A stretch of 64,000 bases of DNA from Thermohalobaculum sp963822985 (GCA_963822985.1 CAWGJU010000006.1:1-64000); one strand, 5' to 3'. Shown: positions 1 through 9,416, numbered from the stretch's first letter. Translations and numbers: made by a program. Notes: generated from the letters alone by a model not told the origin.

Positions 1-216
1 TCCGGAGCATCCGGTCGCTCGTTCCGGCGACATCCGGTCAGGCGTTTCGGGGTATCCGGTCACCCCGAGCTCACGGCGCTGAGCGTGGTTTCCTGATGTC
101 CTCTCGGCTGGGTCTGGTCAAGCGTTGGGGCGAAGCGTTGTCGGAGCCGCGCGCGGCTCCGAGCGCGCCCCATAACGCTGGCGCGGCGTCGCGCGCGGCG
201 GCGGTCCGGGCGCGCG

Positions 217-963
217 TCATGACCGGGTCTTTCGCATGGAGGGCCCATCGAGGGTGAGCCGATGGGCGTTGTGGACGAGTCGGTCGAGAATGGCGTCGGC
301 GAAGGTCGGCTCGTCGATGACGGCATGCCAGGCGTCGACGGGGAGCTGGCTGGTGACGATGATCGAGCCGGCGCCATGGCGATCCTCGACGATCTCCATA
401 AGATCCCGGCGCTGCTGTGCGGAGAGCCTGTCGGGGCCCCAGTCGTCGATGATCAGCAGGTCGGTCCGGACCAGCTGGCGGAACAGGCGGGGGAAGCGCC
501 CGTCGCCATGGGCAAGCTCGAGCTCGGCGAAGAGCCTCGGCAGACGGTGGTAGAGGACGGTCCTGCCATCGCGGCAGGCTTTCTGGCCGAGAGCGCAGGC
601 GAGCCAGGTCTTGCCCACGCCGCAGGGCCCGGTGATCAGCAGGTTCTGGCGCTTCTCGATCCAGTCGCCCTGGGCGAGCCGGCGGAACAGGTCGCGGTCG
701 AGCTGGCGCGAGGCGCGGTAGTCGACGTCCTCGATGGCGGCGCCGCTGTTGCGCAGCTTCGCGGCGCGCATCCGGCTCTGGAACTGCCGGGTGCTGCGGC
801 TCGAGGCCTCGCGGTCGACCAGCAGGCCAAGCCATTCGGCATGGCTGAGATCGCCGGCGGCATCCTGCCCCTGCAATTCGGCGAAGGCGTCGGCCATGCC
901 GTCGAGCTTGAGCGCGCGCAGGCGCTGGTGGGTGGGGTGGTCGAGCATGCGCTCTCCTTTCAA
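217..963 (-). CDS. istB: IS21 helper ATPase IstB
   Basis: This 248-aa AAA+ ATPase of IS21 transposition regulates the IstA transposase and target choice. A Walker A motif (GPCGVGKT) lies near residue 113 and a Walker B stretch (LLIIDDWG) near residue 170, followed by the sensor-like TSQLP motif typical of IstB/DnaC-like proteins. The start overlaps the istA stop by a few bases (960-963), indicating translational coupling. The length is normal for IstB and the frame is intact. It is closely related in architecture to the istB at 24886-25656. Confidence 0.93.
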   Translation of the reverse strand: MKGERMLDHPTHQRLRALKLDGMADAFAELQGQDAAGDLSHAEWLGLLVDREASSRSTRQFQSRMRAAKLRNSGAAIEDVDYRASRQLDRDLFRRLAQGDWIEKRQNLLITGPCGVGKTWLACALGQKACRDGRTVLYHRLPRLFAELELAHGDGRFPRLFRQLVRTDLLIIDDWGPDRLSAQQRRDLMEIVEDRHGAGSIIVTSQLPVDAWHAVIDEPTFADAILDRLVHNAHRLTLDGPSMRKTRS

Positions 964-2526
964 TGGAAGTAGCTGGCGCCGCGGATGTTGGGATGGGTGA
1001 TCGCCGGCCCCTCCGCGGGCGTCTCAGGCCGACGGCGATGCAGGTTGTTCCGGAGGATCGATCGGACCGAGCTGTAGGAGAGCCCGCCGATCTGCCGGGC
1101 GCGCAGGCATGCGGCCTCGAGCGCGTCGCGGCCGTGCGATCGAGCGAGACGGACGATCCCGATGCAGGCCCGGAAGCCCTGCTCGGGATGGGGCTTCGTG
1201 CGCAGGATCAGGTCGACGAGGGCCGCGGTGTCGGGCCCGATCGCCTCGGCGCGACTGCGCAGTTCGGCCGGCGTCAGCCCGGCATATCGTCGATGGCTGG
1301 CTGGCATGTGCGCGGCCACGGTCGTGTGCTTGGCGTTGCCCGACGTCCGGACATGGGAGGCGACGCGCTGGCCGTCATGGAAGATCTCGACCGTCCGGGC
1401 GGCGACCCGGACCCAGAGCGTCTTCTTCAGGAGCTGGTGCGGGACCGAGTAGTAATGCTTCTCGACCTCGACGTGGTAGTCGAGCCCGACGCGCCGCTCG
1501 AGCCACTCGGCGTAGGCGTAGGGCGTGGACGGCAGCGGCTTCAGCGCCGGCTTGTCCAGCTGCTCGAACAACGCCCGGCGGCTGGCCCCGAGATGACGGG
1601 TGATCTTGCCGTTCAGGCGGTCGAGCAGCTCCCGGATCGCCGCGTTCGCCTCGGCGAGCGAGAAGAACCGCCGTTTGCGCAACCGCGCGATGATCCAGCG
1701 CTGGACGAGCTGGACACCGACCTCGACCTTCGCCTTGTCGCGCGGCTTGAAGGGCCGCGCCGGGATCACCGCGGTCTCGTAGTGCGCCGCCATCTCCGCA
1801 TAGGTCCGGTTGATCCGCGGTTCGTGGAAGCACGCCTTCGTGACGCCGGCCTTGAGATTGTCGCAGACCAGCTGCGCGGGGACGCCGCCGAAGAAGGCGA
1901 GCATCCGGACATGGGCGCCGATCCAGTCCGGCAGGCTCTGGGTCCAGGTCGCCTCCGCGTAGGTGTAATTCGAGGCGCCGAGCACGCCGATGAAGATCTG
2001 CGCCGCGCCGCGCCTCGCCCGTCGCGCCGTCAATGATGTCCAGCGTGTCGCCGGCATAGTCGACGAAGACGCGCTCGCCGGCGGCGTGATGCTGGCGCAT
2101 GGAAGGAGAAAGCCGACCTTCCCAGCGGCGATAGAGCTCGCAGAAACGGCTGTAGCCATAGCCGTCGCCGGGATGGGCGGATCGGTACTCCTCCCAGACC
2201 AGGGAGAGCGTTACCCCCTTGCGCCGCAGCTCGCGGTGCACGGCCGCCCAATCGGGCTGCTCCAGGCCGCGCCGCGTCCTGCCGCCAACGGCCGCGAACA
2301 GGCGGCGCTCGAGATCGACATCGGTCGCGCCCGCCGGCAGCGGCCAGGACAGGCCGGCACGGTCCGCCCGCTTCAAATACTCGGCGACGGTCGACTGCGC
2401 GACCGACAGGCTCGCGGCGATCTTCCGGGTCGACAGCCCGGCTGCCCTCAATCGGAGGGCCTCTGCAATCTTGCGCATCGGCAATCGTCTCATCTCGGGG
2501 TCCCTGCGCCTGCTCGAAGGACGCAA
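960..2526 (-). pseudogene. istA: IS21 transposase IstA, frameshifted
   Basis: IstA is the DDE (rve) transposase of IS21. The N-terminal part (2526 to about 2010) holds the helix-turn-helix (AAGLSTRKIAASLSV) and the start of the integrase fold. The C-terminal part (about 2010 to 960) continues in another frame from GAAQIFIGVLG through the catalytic core to the conserved ANIRGASYFH-like end. The frames meet in the GC-rich run at about 2003-2015, where one extra G accounts for the break. IS21 istA does not normally use frameshifting, so this is a mutation or a sequencing error. A start at MRRLPMRK (2493) is also plausible. Confidence 0.85.
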
Positions 2527-2673
2527 GGCTATCCCGCTGCACGATCGCCCAGCGGCGCTGGTCTCGGCCGGAGCACCAGGTGACCGGATGCCCCGGAATC
2601 CGTGACCGGATCAGATCGGAATCACCGACCGGATGTTATCGGAACCCCTGACCGGATGAGCCCGGAATGCGCA

Positions 2674-2735
2674 GTGAGCGGGTCCTCGACGAAACCCGGC
2701 TGACGAAACTCGATGATGCTGGTATCTTCCTTCAC
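2674..2735 (-). pseudogene. N-terminal fragment of an IS256-family transposase
   Basis: A GTG start at 2735, preceded by AGGAAGGAG, opens a frame reading VKEDTSIIEFRQPG then FVEDPLT. This matches the usual N-terminus of IS256-type mutator transposases. The frame is cut after about 20 codons by the right end of IS21 copy 1. The rest of this transposase is not in the window. The call rests on motif memory over a short stretch. Confidence 0.55.
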
Positions 2736-2873
2736 AGCGCATCGCTCCTTCCTGGAGTTTTGGCAGGCTTGATCACCCGCCACGATACGCCGCCCTCTCA
2801 ACTCGCATCACCCAGTTTCGGCCATAGCTCTGGGCGCGGGCGCCGGGCCTCCAGCATCGCCGCGCATTCCCGC

Positions 2874-3746
2874 TCAGAGGCGGGCGGCGCCGAAGGTGTC
2901 GCAGGCGTTCGGGTCGCCGCTCTGATAGCCGCGGTCGAACCAATCGACCCGCTGTTGCGAGCTGCCATGCTGGAAGCTGTCGGGCCTGACGGCGCGGCCC
3001 GCATTGCGCTGCAGCGTGTCGTCGCCGATCCGGGCGGCGGCGTTCAGCGCCTCCTCGATGTCACCTGGCTCGAGCGAGCCGAACCGCTGCTCGGCGTGCC
3101 GCGCCCAGACGCCGCTGAGGCAGTCGGCCTGCAGCTCGACCATGACCGAGAGCTGGTTGCTCTCGCTCTCGCCGGCCTGCGCCCTGCGCTGGTTCACCTG
3201 CGGCAGGATGCCGAGCACGTTCTGGACGTGGTGCGCCACTTCGTGCGCGACCACATAGGCGGCCGCGAAGTCGCCGCCGGCGCCCATGCGCTGGTCGAGC
3301 ACGCGAAAGAACTCGGTGTCGAGATAGATCTTGCGGTCGTTCGGGCAGTAGAACGGGCCGACCGCCGCATTGGCCGAGCCGCAGGCCGACACAGTGCCGC
3401 GGGAGTAGAGCACCAGCGTCGGCTCGGGGTAGCCGCCCTGGCCGGACAGGAGGTCCGACCAGACCTCCTCGGTGTCGGCGAGCACGACGGCCACGAACTG
3501 CTCGGAGGCGTCGTCGATGGTGTTCGGCCCGCTCTGTTGCGGCACCGAGAAGCCGCCGCCCCCGCCGCCCAGCAGCGCCGACGGGTCGACGCCGAAGAAC
3601 AGGGCCAGCACGACCAGGATCACCGCGCCGAGCACGCCGATGCCGCCGCCGCCCGCCATGCGGACGCCGCGCCCGCCGGGCATGCCGCCAAAGCCGCCGC
3701 GCCGGTCCTCGATATTGCTGCTCGTCCGCCTGCCTCGCCAGCGCAT
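2874..3746 (-). CDS. Neutral zinc metallopeptidase, YpfJ family
   Basis: A 290-aa protein with a Gly-rich N-terminus, one membrane anchor (about residues 35-53) and a periplasmic metallopeptidase domain. The zinc site HEVAH is at residues 168-172 in the context VVAHEVAHHVQN, with a downstream ELQADC motif as in the YpfJ/Zn_peptidase family. Conserved Cys occur in ACGSA, PFYCPND and ELQADC, and a C-terminal Cys pair-like segment follows. The start was placed at the ATG at 3744-3746 because upstream codons in this frame are antisense to dedA. Substrate is unknown; the family is generally annotated as inner-membrane-anchored putative peptidases. Confidence 0.85.
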   Translation of the reverse strand: MRWRGRRTSSNIEDRRGGFGGMPGGRGVRMAGGGGIGVLGAVILVVLALFFGVDPSALLGGGGGGFSVPQQSGPNTIDDASEQFVAVVLADTEEVWSDLLSGQGGYPEPTLVLYSRGTVSACGSANAAVGPFYCPNDRKIYLDTEFFRVLDQRMGAGGDFAAAYVVAHEVAHHVQNVLGILPQVNQRRAQAGESESNQLSVMVELQADCLSGVWARHAEQRFGSLEPGDIEEALNAAARIGDDTLQRNAGRAVRPDSFQHGSSQQRVDWFDRGYQSGDPNACDTFGAARL

Positions 3747-3845
3747 GACACTCCCCCTCGCCCGGTCCGCTGCCAACAACAGAGTAGTTATACACCGGGT
3801 TCGCGCTATGGACAGGTCGGCGCGCCGGATGCTAGGCGCCGGCCC

Positions 3846-4430
3846 ATGTTGCGCCGCCTCTATGACTGGGTCCTCGAGCTTGCCGAGCACAGGCTGGCGC
3901 TCTGGGCGCTCGCCGCCGTCGCCTTCATCGAGAGCTCGGTCTTTCCGATTACGCCCATAGTGATGCTGATCCCGATGGTGCTGGCGCGGCCCGAGCGGAC
4001 CTGGTTGATCGCCGGCGTCTGCACGGCGGCCTCGGTCGCCGGCGGCGTGTTCGGCTGGTGGATCGGCCACACCTTCTATCAGGAGATCGGCCGGCCGGTG
4101 CTCGAGTTCTACGGCAAGGCGGGCATGGTCGACGAGTTCGCCGCCTGGTTCAACGAGGTCGGCGCCGAGGCGGTGATCTTCGCCGCGCTGACGCCCTTTC
4201 CCTACAAGGTCGTGACGATCGCCTCCGGCGTGACGGGGCTTGGCCTGGGCACGCTGATCTGGGCTTCGGTGATCGGGCGCGGGCTGCAGTTCTTCTCGAT
4301 CGCCGTCCTGCTCTGGCTGCTCGGGGCGCGGGCCAAGGAGCTGGTCGAGCGGCACATGACCGCGCTCGCGACCGTCACGGCGGTGCTGATCGTGGGCGGC
4401 TTCGCGCTGGTCAGGCTGATCGGCGAATGA
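3846..4430 (+). CDS. DedA/YqaA-family inner-membrane protein
   Basis: A 194-aa polytopic membrane protein of the SNARE-associated (VTT/DedA) superfamily, YqaA branch. Seen: an N-terminal hydrophobic segment with FIESSVFPITP, the central glycine-rich GWWIGH region, and the reentrant-type motif TPFPYKVVTIASG, which is diagnostic for YqaA-like proteins. A final membrane helix is at about residues 172-190. DedA-superfamily proteins act in membrane lipid or undecaprenyl-phosphate translocation; the specific role here is inferred only. The stop overlaps the dsbB start (ATGA at 4427-4430), so the two are co-translated. Confidence 0.85.
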   Translation: MLRRLYDWVLELAEHRLALWALAAVAFIESSVFPITPIVMLIPMVLARPERTWLIAGVCTAASVAGGVFGWWIGHTFYQEIGRPVLEFYGKAGMVDEFAAWFNEVGAEAVIFAALTPFPYKVVTIASGVTGLGLGTLIWASVIGRGLQFFSIAVLLWLLGARAKELVERHMTALATVTAVLIVGGFALVRLIGE

Positions 4431-4942
4431 GCGTCTACGGGCGGATTCTGCTCGCGGGGGCGGGTTCGCTGCTCCTGCTGACGGCGGCGCTCGGCTATCA
4501 GTATCTCGGTGAGCTCGCCCCGTGCCCCATGTGCATCTGGCAGCGCTGGCCGCATGTCGTGGCCGTGCTGATCGCGCTGACCGCGACCACGGTGCTCTGG
4601 CGGCTGCGCCGGCCGCTCGCGGTGGCGGGCGCGTTAACCATGACGGTAGGCGCCGGGCTCGGCGCCTATCACGCGGGCGTCGAGCAGGGCTGGTGGCCGG
4701 GGCCGACGAGTTGCAGCGGTGTCGACCCTTCCGGGCTGACGCCGGACGAGCTTCTGACGCGGCTCTCGCAGGCGCCGCTGGTGCGCTGCGACGAGATCGC
4801 CTGGGACTTTCTGGCCATCTCGATGGCGGGATGGAACGGGCTGATTTCCGCCGGCCTGGCGCTTCTCTGGGTCGCCGCCGCGGTGCAGCGGACGCCGACC
4901 CGGCACGTCTCGCCCGAGGACCGAGGCAGCCGCGCGCGCTGA
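4427..4942 (+). CDS. dsbB: Disulfide bond formation protein B
   Basis: A 171-aa, four-helix quinone-dependent oxidoreductase that reoxidises periplasmic DsbA-type thiol oxidases. The first redox pair is C33-P-M-C36, following the first helix; the second pair is C96 and C121 in the second periplasmic loop. The start overlaps the upstream DedA-like gene by four bases, giving a two-gene operon. No dsbA is seen in the window. The short Arg-rich tail after the last helix is unremarkable. Confidence 0.9.
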   Translation: MSVYGRILLAGAGSLLLLTAALGYQYLGELAPCPMCIWQRWPHVVAVLIALTATTVLWRLRRPLAVAGALTMTVGAGLGAYHAGVEQGWWPGPTSCSGVDPSGLTPDELLTRLSQAPLVRCDEIAWDFLAISMAGWNGLISAGLALLWVAAAVQRTPTRHVSPEDRGSRAR

Positions 4943-5040
4943 CGTCGCCTCCTTCGATCGTCGACCTGCCGTAAAGGGAACCATACCTGCCCAAAGGTGT
5001 TGGGGGGCCGGTAGGTATGTGAAAATTCGGAGGATATGAC

Positions 5041-6837
5041 ATGACCGCATTGAAAACATCCGCGCTGCTGCTTGGCGCCACGGCGCTGACGCTGCCGTTG
5101 GCGTTCTCGCCTGCGGCCGCACAGCAGCAGGGGCAGAACCAGCAGGGGCAGGGTCAGCAGGCTCAGGGGCAGCAGCAGAACGCCGAGCTCGGTGCCTGCG
5201 AGAAGCTGTACCGGCTGGTCGACGAGGCAGCGGACGAGGACCTCCTCGACGAGTTCCGGCGCGCCCCCCAGGTGGCGGATCAGAACGAGGCGAATGCCTG
5301 CGTGCTGATGATCGAGAAGATCGGCCAGGCCGGCGGCATCTCGCGCCAGGCCCAGGCTGAGAAGCGCGGTACCAAGGTGACGACCGACACCGAGACGTTC
5401 CGCGCAACGGACACGGTCAGCAAGAGCGTGCAGATCGAGCAGAAGGCCGTCGTGGCGGGCGAGGTTCTGGTGCGCCAGCCGATCCCCGAAGTCGACGTCG
5501 AGCAGGGCTCGGCCGAGGTTCAGGTGCGCGAGCGCCCTGGCCGCATCGAAGTCGACGAGCAGCCGGCCGAGATCGTCGTGCGCATGAAGCCGGCCAATGT
5601 TCGTGTCGCCATCGCGCGCCCGACGATCGTCGTCGAGCAGCCGGCACCCGAGATCACCATCACCATGCCGTCGCCGGGGCTTACCGTGCAGCGGGACCAG
5701 CCGCAGGTCGACGTCGTCATGGCCGATCCGACGATCACCGTCACCCAGGCCGACCCCCAGGTCGACGTCAATGTCGACGCGCGTCTCGTCGACCCGGCGA
5801 CCGTCGCGGCGACGACCGATACGCCGAAGGTCGCCACGCGCACCGAGCGCACGAATGCCGCCGGCCAGCGTGTCGCACAGGACCAGGATGCCGACGTGAC
5901 GGTCCGCAAGGTCGAGCCGAGCATACGCTTCGCGACCGCAGAGGTGCAGGACGACGTGCAGTATAACCGGGTGAACCCCCAGGTGACGTACGAGCCCGCC
6001 GAGCCGAACGTTGAAGTGACCTTCAACGACGAGCCGCGGGTCGAGGTTCGCCAGGTCGGCGAGCCGACCGTCCGCGTGCGTCGTCGGGGCGACGACCAAG
6101 CGATGAACGTGCAGAGCCAGCAGGGCCAGAACCAGCAGGGCCAGGCTCAGCAGGCTGCCGCACAGGGTCAGCAGGGCCAGGGCCAGCAGGCGGCTGCACA
6201 GGGCCAGCAGGGCCAGAGCCAACAGGGTCAGCAGGCTGCCATGCAGGCTCAGCCGGCCCAGCAGGCGGGTCAGGGTCAGCAGGGCGCTAACTTCCAGGCG
6301 GACGTGCAGGCGGTCGACCGCAATCAGGCCGCCATTGGTCAGGATGCCCAGACCGCTGTCGGTCAGGGCGTCGCGGCGGTCGGCCAGGGCATCGAGCAGG
6401 GCGCCGAGGCTGTCGGCCAGGGCGTAGAACAGGGCGCCGAGGCGGTCGGCTCGGCTGCGGATCGGCTGACGTCCGATCAGACCTCGCGGCTCCTCGGCGT
6501 CGACGGTAACGCTGTCGGTGGCGGCAGCCTTATCGGCGTTGCCGCCGCGGATCTCGCCGGCCGCGATGTCGTGACGTTGCGTGGCGAAGACGTCGGCGAA
6601 ATCGAGGGCATATTCCGCAACGGCGGACGGACCTACGCCGTGATCTCGCATGGCGGTTTCCTCGGGATCGGCGATAACGAGATTGCCATCCCCGCCGAAC
6701 GCATCGCAGTTCGGGGTGACAACGTCGTTCTGCTTGGCCTGACCGAGCAGCAGCTCGAGCAGATGCCGAACTACGACTTCAACACCGACCAGGCGGTGGC
6801 CGGCAGCGAGACCGTGCAGATCGGCCGCTACGAGTAA
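5041..6837 (+). CDS. Exported PRC-barrel protein with Gln-rich linkers and beta-repeat region
   Basis: A 598-aa secreted or periplasmic protein of unknown function. Order: signal peptide with AAAQQQ cleavage region (about 1-29); Gln/Gly-rich stretch; a short Cys-containing helical domain (GACEKLYRLVDEA, with a second Cys in NACVLMIEKIG); about 180 residues of alternating Val/Ile strands with Pro-spaced repeats (such as PEVDVEQ, RIEVDEQ, EIVVRMK, NVRVAI); a long Gln/Gly/Ala linker; GQGVEQGAEAVGQG repeats; and a C-terminal PRC-barrel (ADLAGRDVVTLRGEDVGEIE) near residue 500. A good ribosome site (GGAGGA) lies 8 bases before the ATG. A terminator hairpin follows. It is paralogous in plan to the next gene. 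Confidence 0.8.
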   Translation: MTALKTSALLLGATALTLPLAFSPAAAQQQGQNQQGQGQQAQGQQQNAELGACEKLYRLVDEAADEDLLDEFRRAPQVADQNEANACVLMIEKIGQAGGISRQAQAEKRGTKVTTDTETFRATDTVSKSVQIEQKAVVAGEVLVRQPIPEVDVEQGSAEVQVRERPGRIEVDEQPAEIVVRMKPANVRVAIARPTIVVEQPAPEITITMPSPGLTVQRDQPQVDVVMADPTITVTQADPQVDVNVDARLVDPATVAATTDTPKVATRTERTNAAGQRVAQDQDADVTVRKVEPSIRFATAEVQDDVQYNRVNPQVTYEPAEPNVEVTFNDEPRVEVRQVGEPTVRVRRRGDDQAMNVQSQQGQNQQGQAQQAAAQGQQGQGQQAAAQGQQGQSQQGQQAAMQAQPAQQAGQGQQGANFQADVQAVDRNQAAIGQDAQTAVGQGVAAVGQGIEQGAEAVGQGVEQGAEAVGSAADRLTSDQTSRLLGVDGNAVGGGSLIGVAAADLAGRDVVTLRGEDVGEIEGIFRNGGRTYAVISHGGFLGIGDNEIAIPAERIAVRGDNVVLLGLTEQQLEQMPNYDFNTDQAVAGSETVQIGRYE

Positions 6838-6871
6838 GCTTCGGTCGAACAGACCGATAGACCTGATTGCG

Positions 6872-6900
6872 AGCCCGCCCGGTTTCCGGGCGGGCGTTCT
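6872..6900 (+). terminator. Rho-independent-like terminator after the first PRC-barrel gene
   Basis: GCCCGCCCGG-TTT-CCGGGCGGGC forms a strong stem directly downstream of the stop at 6837. It is followed by TTCTTCGTTT, a short T-rich run. Confidence 0.75.
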
Positions 6901-6997
6901 TCGTTTCGCCGGCCGTTAGCGAGCCGCAATCGGGTGCCCGAGGCGGAACCGCGCCCCGCGCTGGCGTGTTGACCTTGAGTTTCCACCGGAGGACGAG

Positions 6998-8467
6998 ATG
7001 ACGTATTCGACGATGACCTCGGCGATGCTCGGCGCGACGGCACTGGGTCTCGCCCTGCTAAGCCCGGCCGCGGCGCAGACGACCAGCGCAAACGCCTGCG
7101 GGGCGCTCAACCGGCTGATCGAGGAAGCGGGCGACAGCATCAGCCCCGACTTCGCGGACGCGGCCGAGGTCGCCAAGATGAGCGACGGCGACGCCTGCCT
7201 TCTCTACATTGACCGGGTCGAGGAGGGGGGCGGCATCACCGCGATCGCACCGGCCGAGGGCGCCGGAACGACGGCTGTGCAGAGCACGGGCCAGAGCACG
7301 GGCCAGAGCACGGGCCAGAGTGCTACCGATCAGGGCCAGCAGACCGGGCAGGCCATGGAGCAGACGGGCCAGACGGGCACCGGCGGCTTCCAGGCGGATG
7401 TCGAGGCCATCGGTCGAGACCAATCGGCCGGCCAGATGACGGGTCAGACGTCTGGCCAGACCTCCGGCCAATCGGAGGCCATGACCGGCCAGGCCAGCCA
7501 GCCCGAGACCTCGGGGCAGATGGGCGCGACGGCCACCCAGGGCGCGACTGGCCAAGGCGCGACTGGCTCGACCGGCGCGGAGCAGAGCACTGGCGGTCAG
7601 GTGTCGGCTCCCGCAACGAGTGAGCAGGCCAGCCAGGCGGCGGACCGGCAGACGGAGCAGCAGACGGCGGGCCAGGCCACGACGGAGGAGAGCGCTACCG
7701 GTGGGCAGGCGTCGACCGGCCAGCAGGGCACAGCTGCGAGCAGCCAAGCGTCGACCGAACAGTCGGACGAGCCGTCGAGCGGTCAGGCGTCGACCCAACA
7801 GTCGGACACCACGTCGTCGGACACCACGTCGACCGGTCAGGCCTCGACTGGACAGGATACCGGGCAGTCGGCCACTGAGCAGTCGGCCGCTGAGCAGTCC
7901 GGCACCACGACCACCGGCCAAGCGTCGACCGATCAGCAGGACACGACCACCGGCCAGGCGACCGGAGAGCAGGACGCGGCCTCGGCCGCACAGGAGGCCG
8001 CCGGGACCGGAGGCACCGGGCAGCAACAGGCGGAGGAGACCGCCGCCGAGCCGTCCGGCGGCGAGACGGCCCAGCAGGAGCCGGCCGCCGATCAGGCCGC
8101 GCAATCCGGATCCGAGTCCGCGGGGACGCAGGCCGCAGCCGACGCAGCTGCGGAGGCAGGTACCGAGATGGTCGTTTCGGACCTCACTGGCCGTGAGGTC
8201 GTCACGCCCGATGGCGAGGAGATCGCCGAGATCGACCGGTTCGTCGTGATCGGCGGCGAGCCGCACGTCGTCTTCAAGCGCGGCGGCTTCTTCGGGCTCG
8301 GCAGCGACGACGTGGCCGTGCCCGCGGCGCAGCTGGCGATGCAGGGCGAGCAGCTTGTCCTGACCGGCATCGGCACGGACGAGTTCGAGGCCATGCCCGA
8401 GTTCGAGTCAGAAACCGAGTCGGAGCTCGCCGCCGAGGACACGGTCCGGATCGGCAGCGAACAGTAA
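6998..8467 (+). CDS. Exported PRC-barrel protein with long Gly-Gln-Ser-Thr-rich region
   Basis: A 489-aa protein with the same plan as the preceding gene: signal peptide ending in AAAQTT, a small domain with two Cys (NACGALNRLIEEAGD and DACLLYIDRV), about 290 residues of low-complexity T/S/G/Q/A sequence containing tandem GQST units, and a C-terminal PRC-barrel (VVSDLTGREVVTPDGEEIAEID, then GGFFGLGSDDVAVP). The shared Cys domain and PRC ending show the two genes arose by duplication with divergence of the linker. The disordered region is acidic and lacks aromatic residues. A ribosome site (CGGAGGA) precedes the ATG. Function unknown; envelope or matrix location inferred. Confidence 0.78.
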   Translation: MTYSTMTSAMLGATALGLALLSPAAAQTTSANACGALNRLIEEAGDSISPDFADAAEVAKMSDGDACLLYIDRVEEGGGITAIAPAEGAGTTAVQSTGQSTGQSTGQSATDQGQQTGQAMEQTGQTGTGGFQADVEAIGRDQSAGQMTGQTSGQTSGQSEAMTGQASQPETSGQMGATATQGATGQGATGSTGAEQSTGGQVSAPATSEQASQAADRQTEQQTAGQATTEESATGGQASTGQQGTAASSQASTEQSDEPSSGQASTQQSDTTSSDTTSTGQASTGQDTGQSATEQSAAEQSGTTTTGQASTDQQDTTTGQATGEQDAASAAQEAAGTGGTGQQQAEETAAEPSGGETAQQEPAADQAAQSGSESAGTQAAADAAAEAGTEMVVSDLTGREVVTPDGEEIAEIDRFVVIGGEPHVVFKRGGFFGLGSDDVAVPAAQLAMQGEQLVLTGIGTDEFEAMPEFESETESELAAEDTVRIGSEQ

Positions 8468-8485
8468 CGCCTCGCGCAGCCTCGA

Positions 8486-8526
8486 CGAAAGCGCCCGCCC
8501 GGCAGCCGCCGGGGCGGGCGCTTTCA
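8486..8526 (+). terminator. Terminator after the second PRC-barrel gene
   Basis: A long perfect stem, GAAAGCGCCCGCCC pairing with GGGCGGGCGCTTTC around a GGCAGCCGCCG loop, lies 20 bases after the stop. The stem ends in CTTTC and lacks a long T tract. Confidence 0.75.
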
Positions 8527-8836
8527 TGCCGGAACGCGGAGTGCGGCGGAACACCTGAGTTGCGGCAAGGGCATGGGGCACGGGCTACGGGGCAATCCAG
8601 CCGCCCGCGCGGCGAAGAAGCCGCCGTCCTGGACGCTGCTGCCCACGCATTGCGCGTTCACGCTCGAAGCAGCCGCTAAGAGCACCCTCGGTCTCGCTGT
8701 ATGAGGGTGGCGGTGGACTATGCCATCGGCCACGGTCATAGCGCGATCGTGAAGCGGGCGGCCTTCAGTTGAGGGGCGGGGGCCCGTAGGTAGCAGGGCG
8801 AAGTCAGGCGCTTCATAGCAGACGAGAGGTTCGGCA

Positions 8837-9346
8837 ATGACGACGCGGCGAGGATTCCTGCTCGGAGCGGCCGGGCTCTCGGCACTTGCTGCCGCGGGCG
8901 GCGTGTACGCTGTTCGGGCCGAGGCCGAGGCCTTCGAGGTGACGAGGACCGAGGAGGAGTGGCGCAAGCTGCTGACGGACGACCAGTTCGCCGTCCTGCG
9001 CGAGGAGGCGACCGAGCCGCCCTTCTCGAGCCCGCTGAACGACGAGAAGCGCGCGGGCACCTTCGCCTGCGCGGGTTGCGGCAACCCGCTCTACGCGTCG
9101 GAGCACAAGTTCGACAGCGGCACGGGCTGGCCCAGCTTCTGGCAGCCGATCGGCGAGGAGGCCATCGGCTACAGGACCGATTGGAAGCTGGTCCTCCCCC
9201 GGACCGAAGTGCACTGCGCCCGCTGCGGCGGCCACCAGGGCCATGTCTTCGACGACGGTCCGGCACCGACGGGCAAGCGCCACTGCATCAACGGCGTCGC
9301 GATGATCTTCGAGCCCGCCACCGGCGGCGCCGACCAGACAGGCTGA
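8837..9346 (+). CDS. msrB: Peptide methionine-(R)-S-oxide reductase with Tat signal
   Basis: A 169-aa MsrB that repairs methionine-R-sulfoxide in proteins. The N-terminus MTTRRGFLLG plus hydrophobic core is a twin-arginine export signal, so it acts in the periplasm. The zinc-binding cysteines are C78/C81 (CAGC) and C127/C130 (CARC). The catalytic Cys is C150 in the KRHCING motif. The GTGWPSFW motif is intact. The gene stands alone between a terminator and a convergent gene. The resolving reductant is not evident here. Confidence 0.92.
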   Translation: MTTRRGFLLGAAGLSALAAAGGVYAVRAEAEAFEVTRTEEEWRKLLTDDQFAVLREEATEPPFSSPLNDEKRAGTFACAGCGNPLYASEHKFDSGTGWPSFWQPIGEEAIGYRTDWKLVLPRTEVHCARCGGHQGHVFDDGPAPTGKRHCINGVAMIFEPATGGADQTG

Positions 9347-9381
9347 TTTGCGCAGACGAAGGAGTCCGTCACCTCTCCTGT

Positions 9382-9416
9382 CGTCATCCCCACTTGCGCC
9401 TTGCGCGGGGATGACG
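9382..9416. terminator. Bidirectional hairpin between msrB and convergent gene
   Basis: CGTCATCCCC and GGGGATGACG form a 10-bp perfect stem with a 15-base loop between the converging genes. There is no T tract, so it may also be a dispersed REP-like palindrome. Confidence 0.5.

Larger units (their letters stand above)
1..2673. mobile_element. IS21-family insertion sequence, copy 1 (left tip just outside window)
   Basis: The element carries istA and istB on the minus strand. Both ends have the multiple short repeats typical of IS21: ATCCGGTC occurs at about 9, 32 and 54, and its complement GACCGGAT at about 2582, 2607, 2628 and 2651. Read inward, the right end begins TGCGCATTCCGG and the left end aligns from its TCCGG, so about 5-8 bp of the left tip should lie before base 1. 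The right boundary is taken at CA 2672-2673, where the sequence changes into the start of an IS256-type transposase gene. Confidence 0.85.

Noticed and set aside
960..2526. Programmed frameshift in istA
   Set aside because: No slippery heptamer at the break, and IS21 istA is normally a single frame.
2667..3845. Long plus-strand frame preceding the DedA-like gene
   Set aside because: It is antisense to the zinc metallopeptidase. DedA homology begins only at 3846.
7270..7330. Short tandem repeats (GGGCCAGAGCAC units) that could suggest a CRISPR array
   Set aside because: They encode GQST repeats inside the PRC-barrel gene, lack unique spacers and stay in frame.
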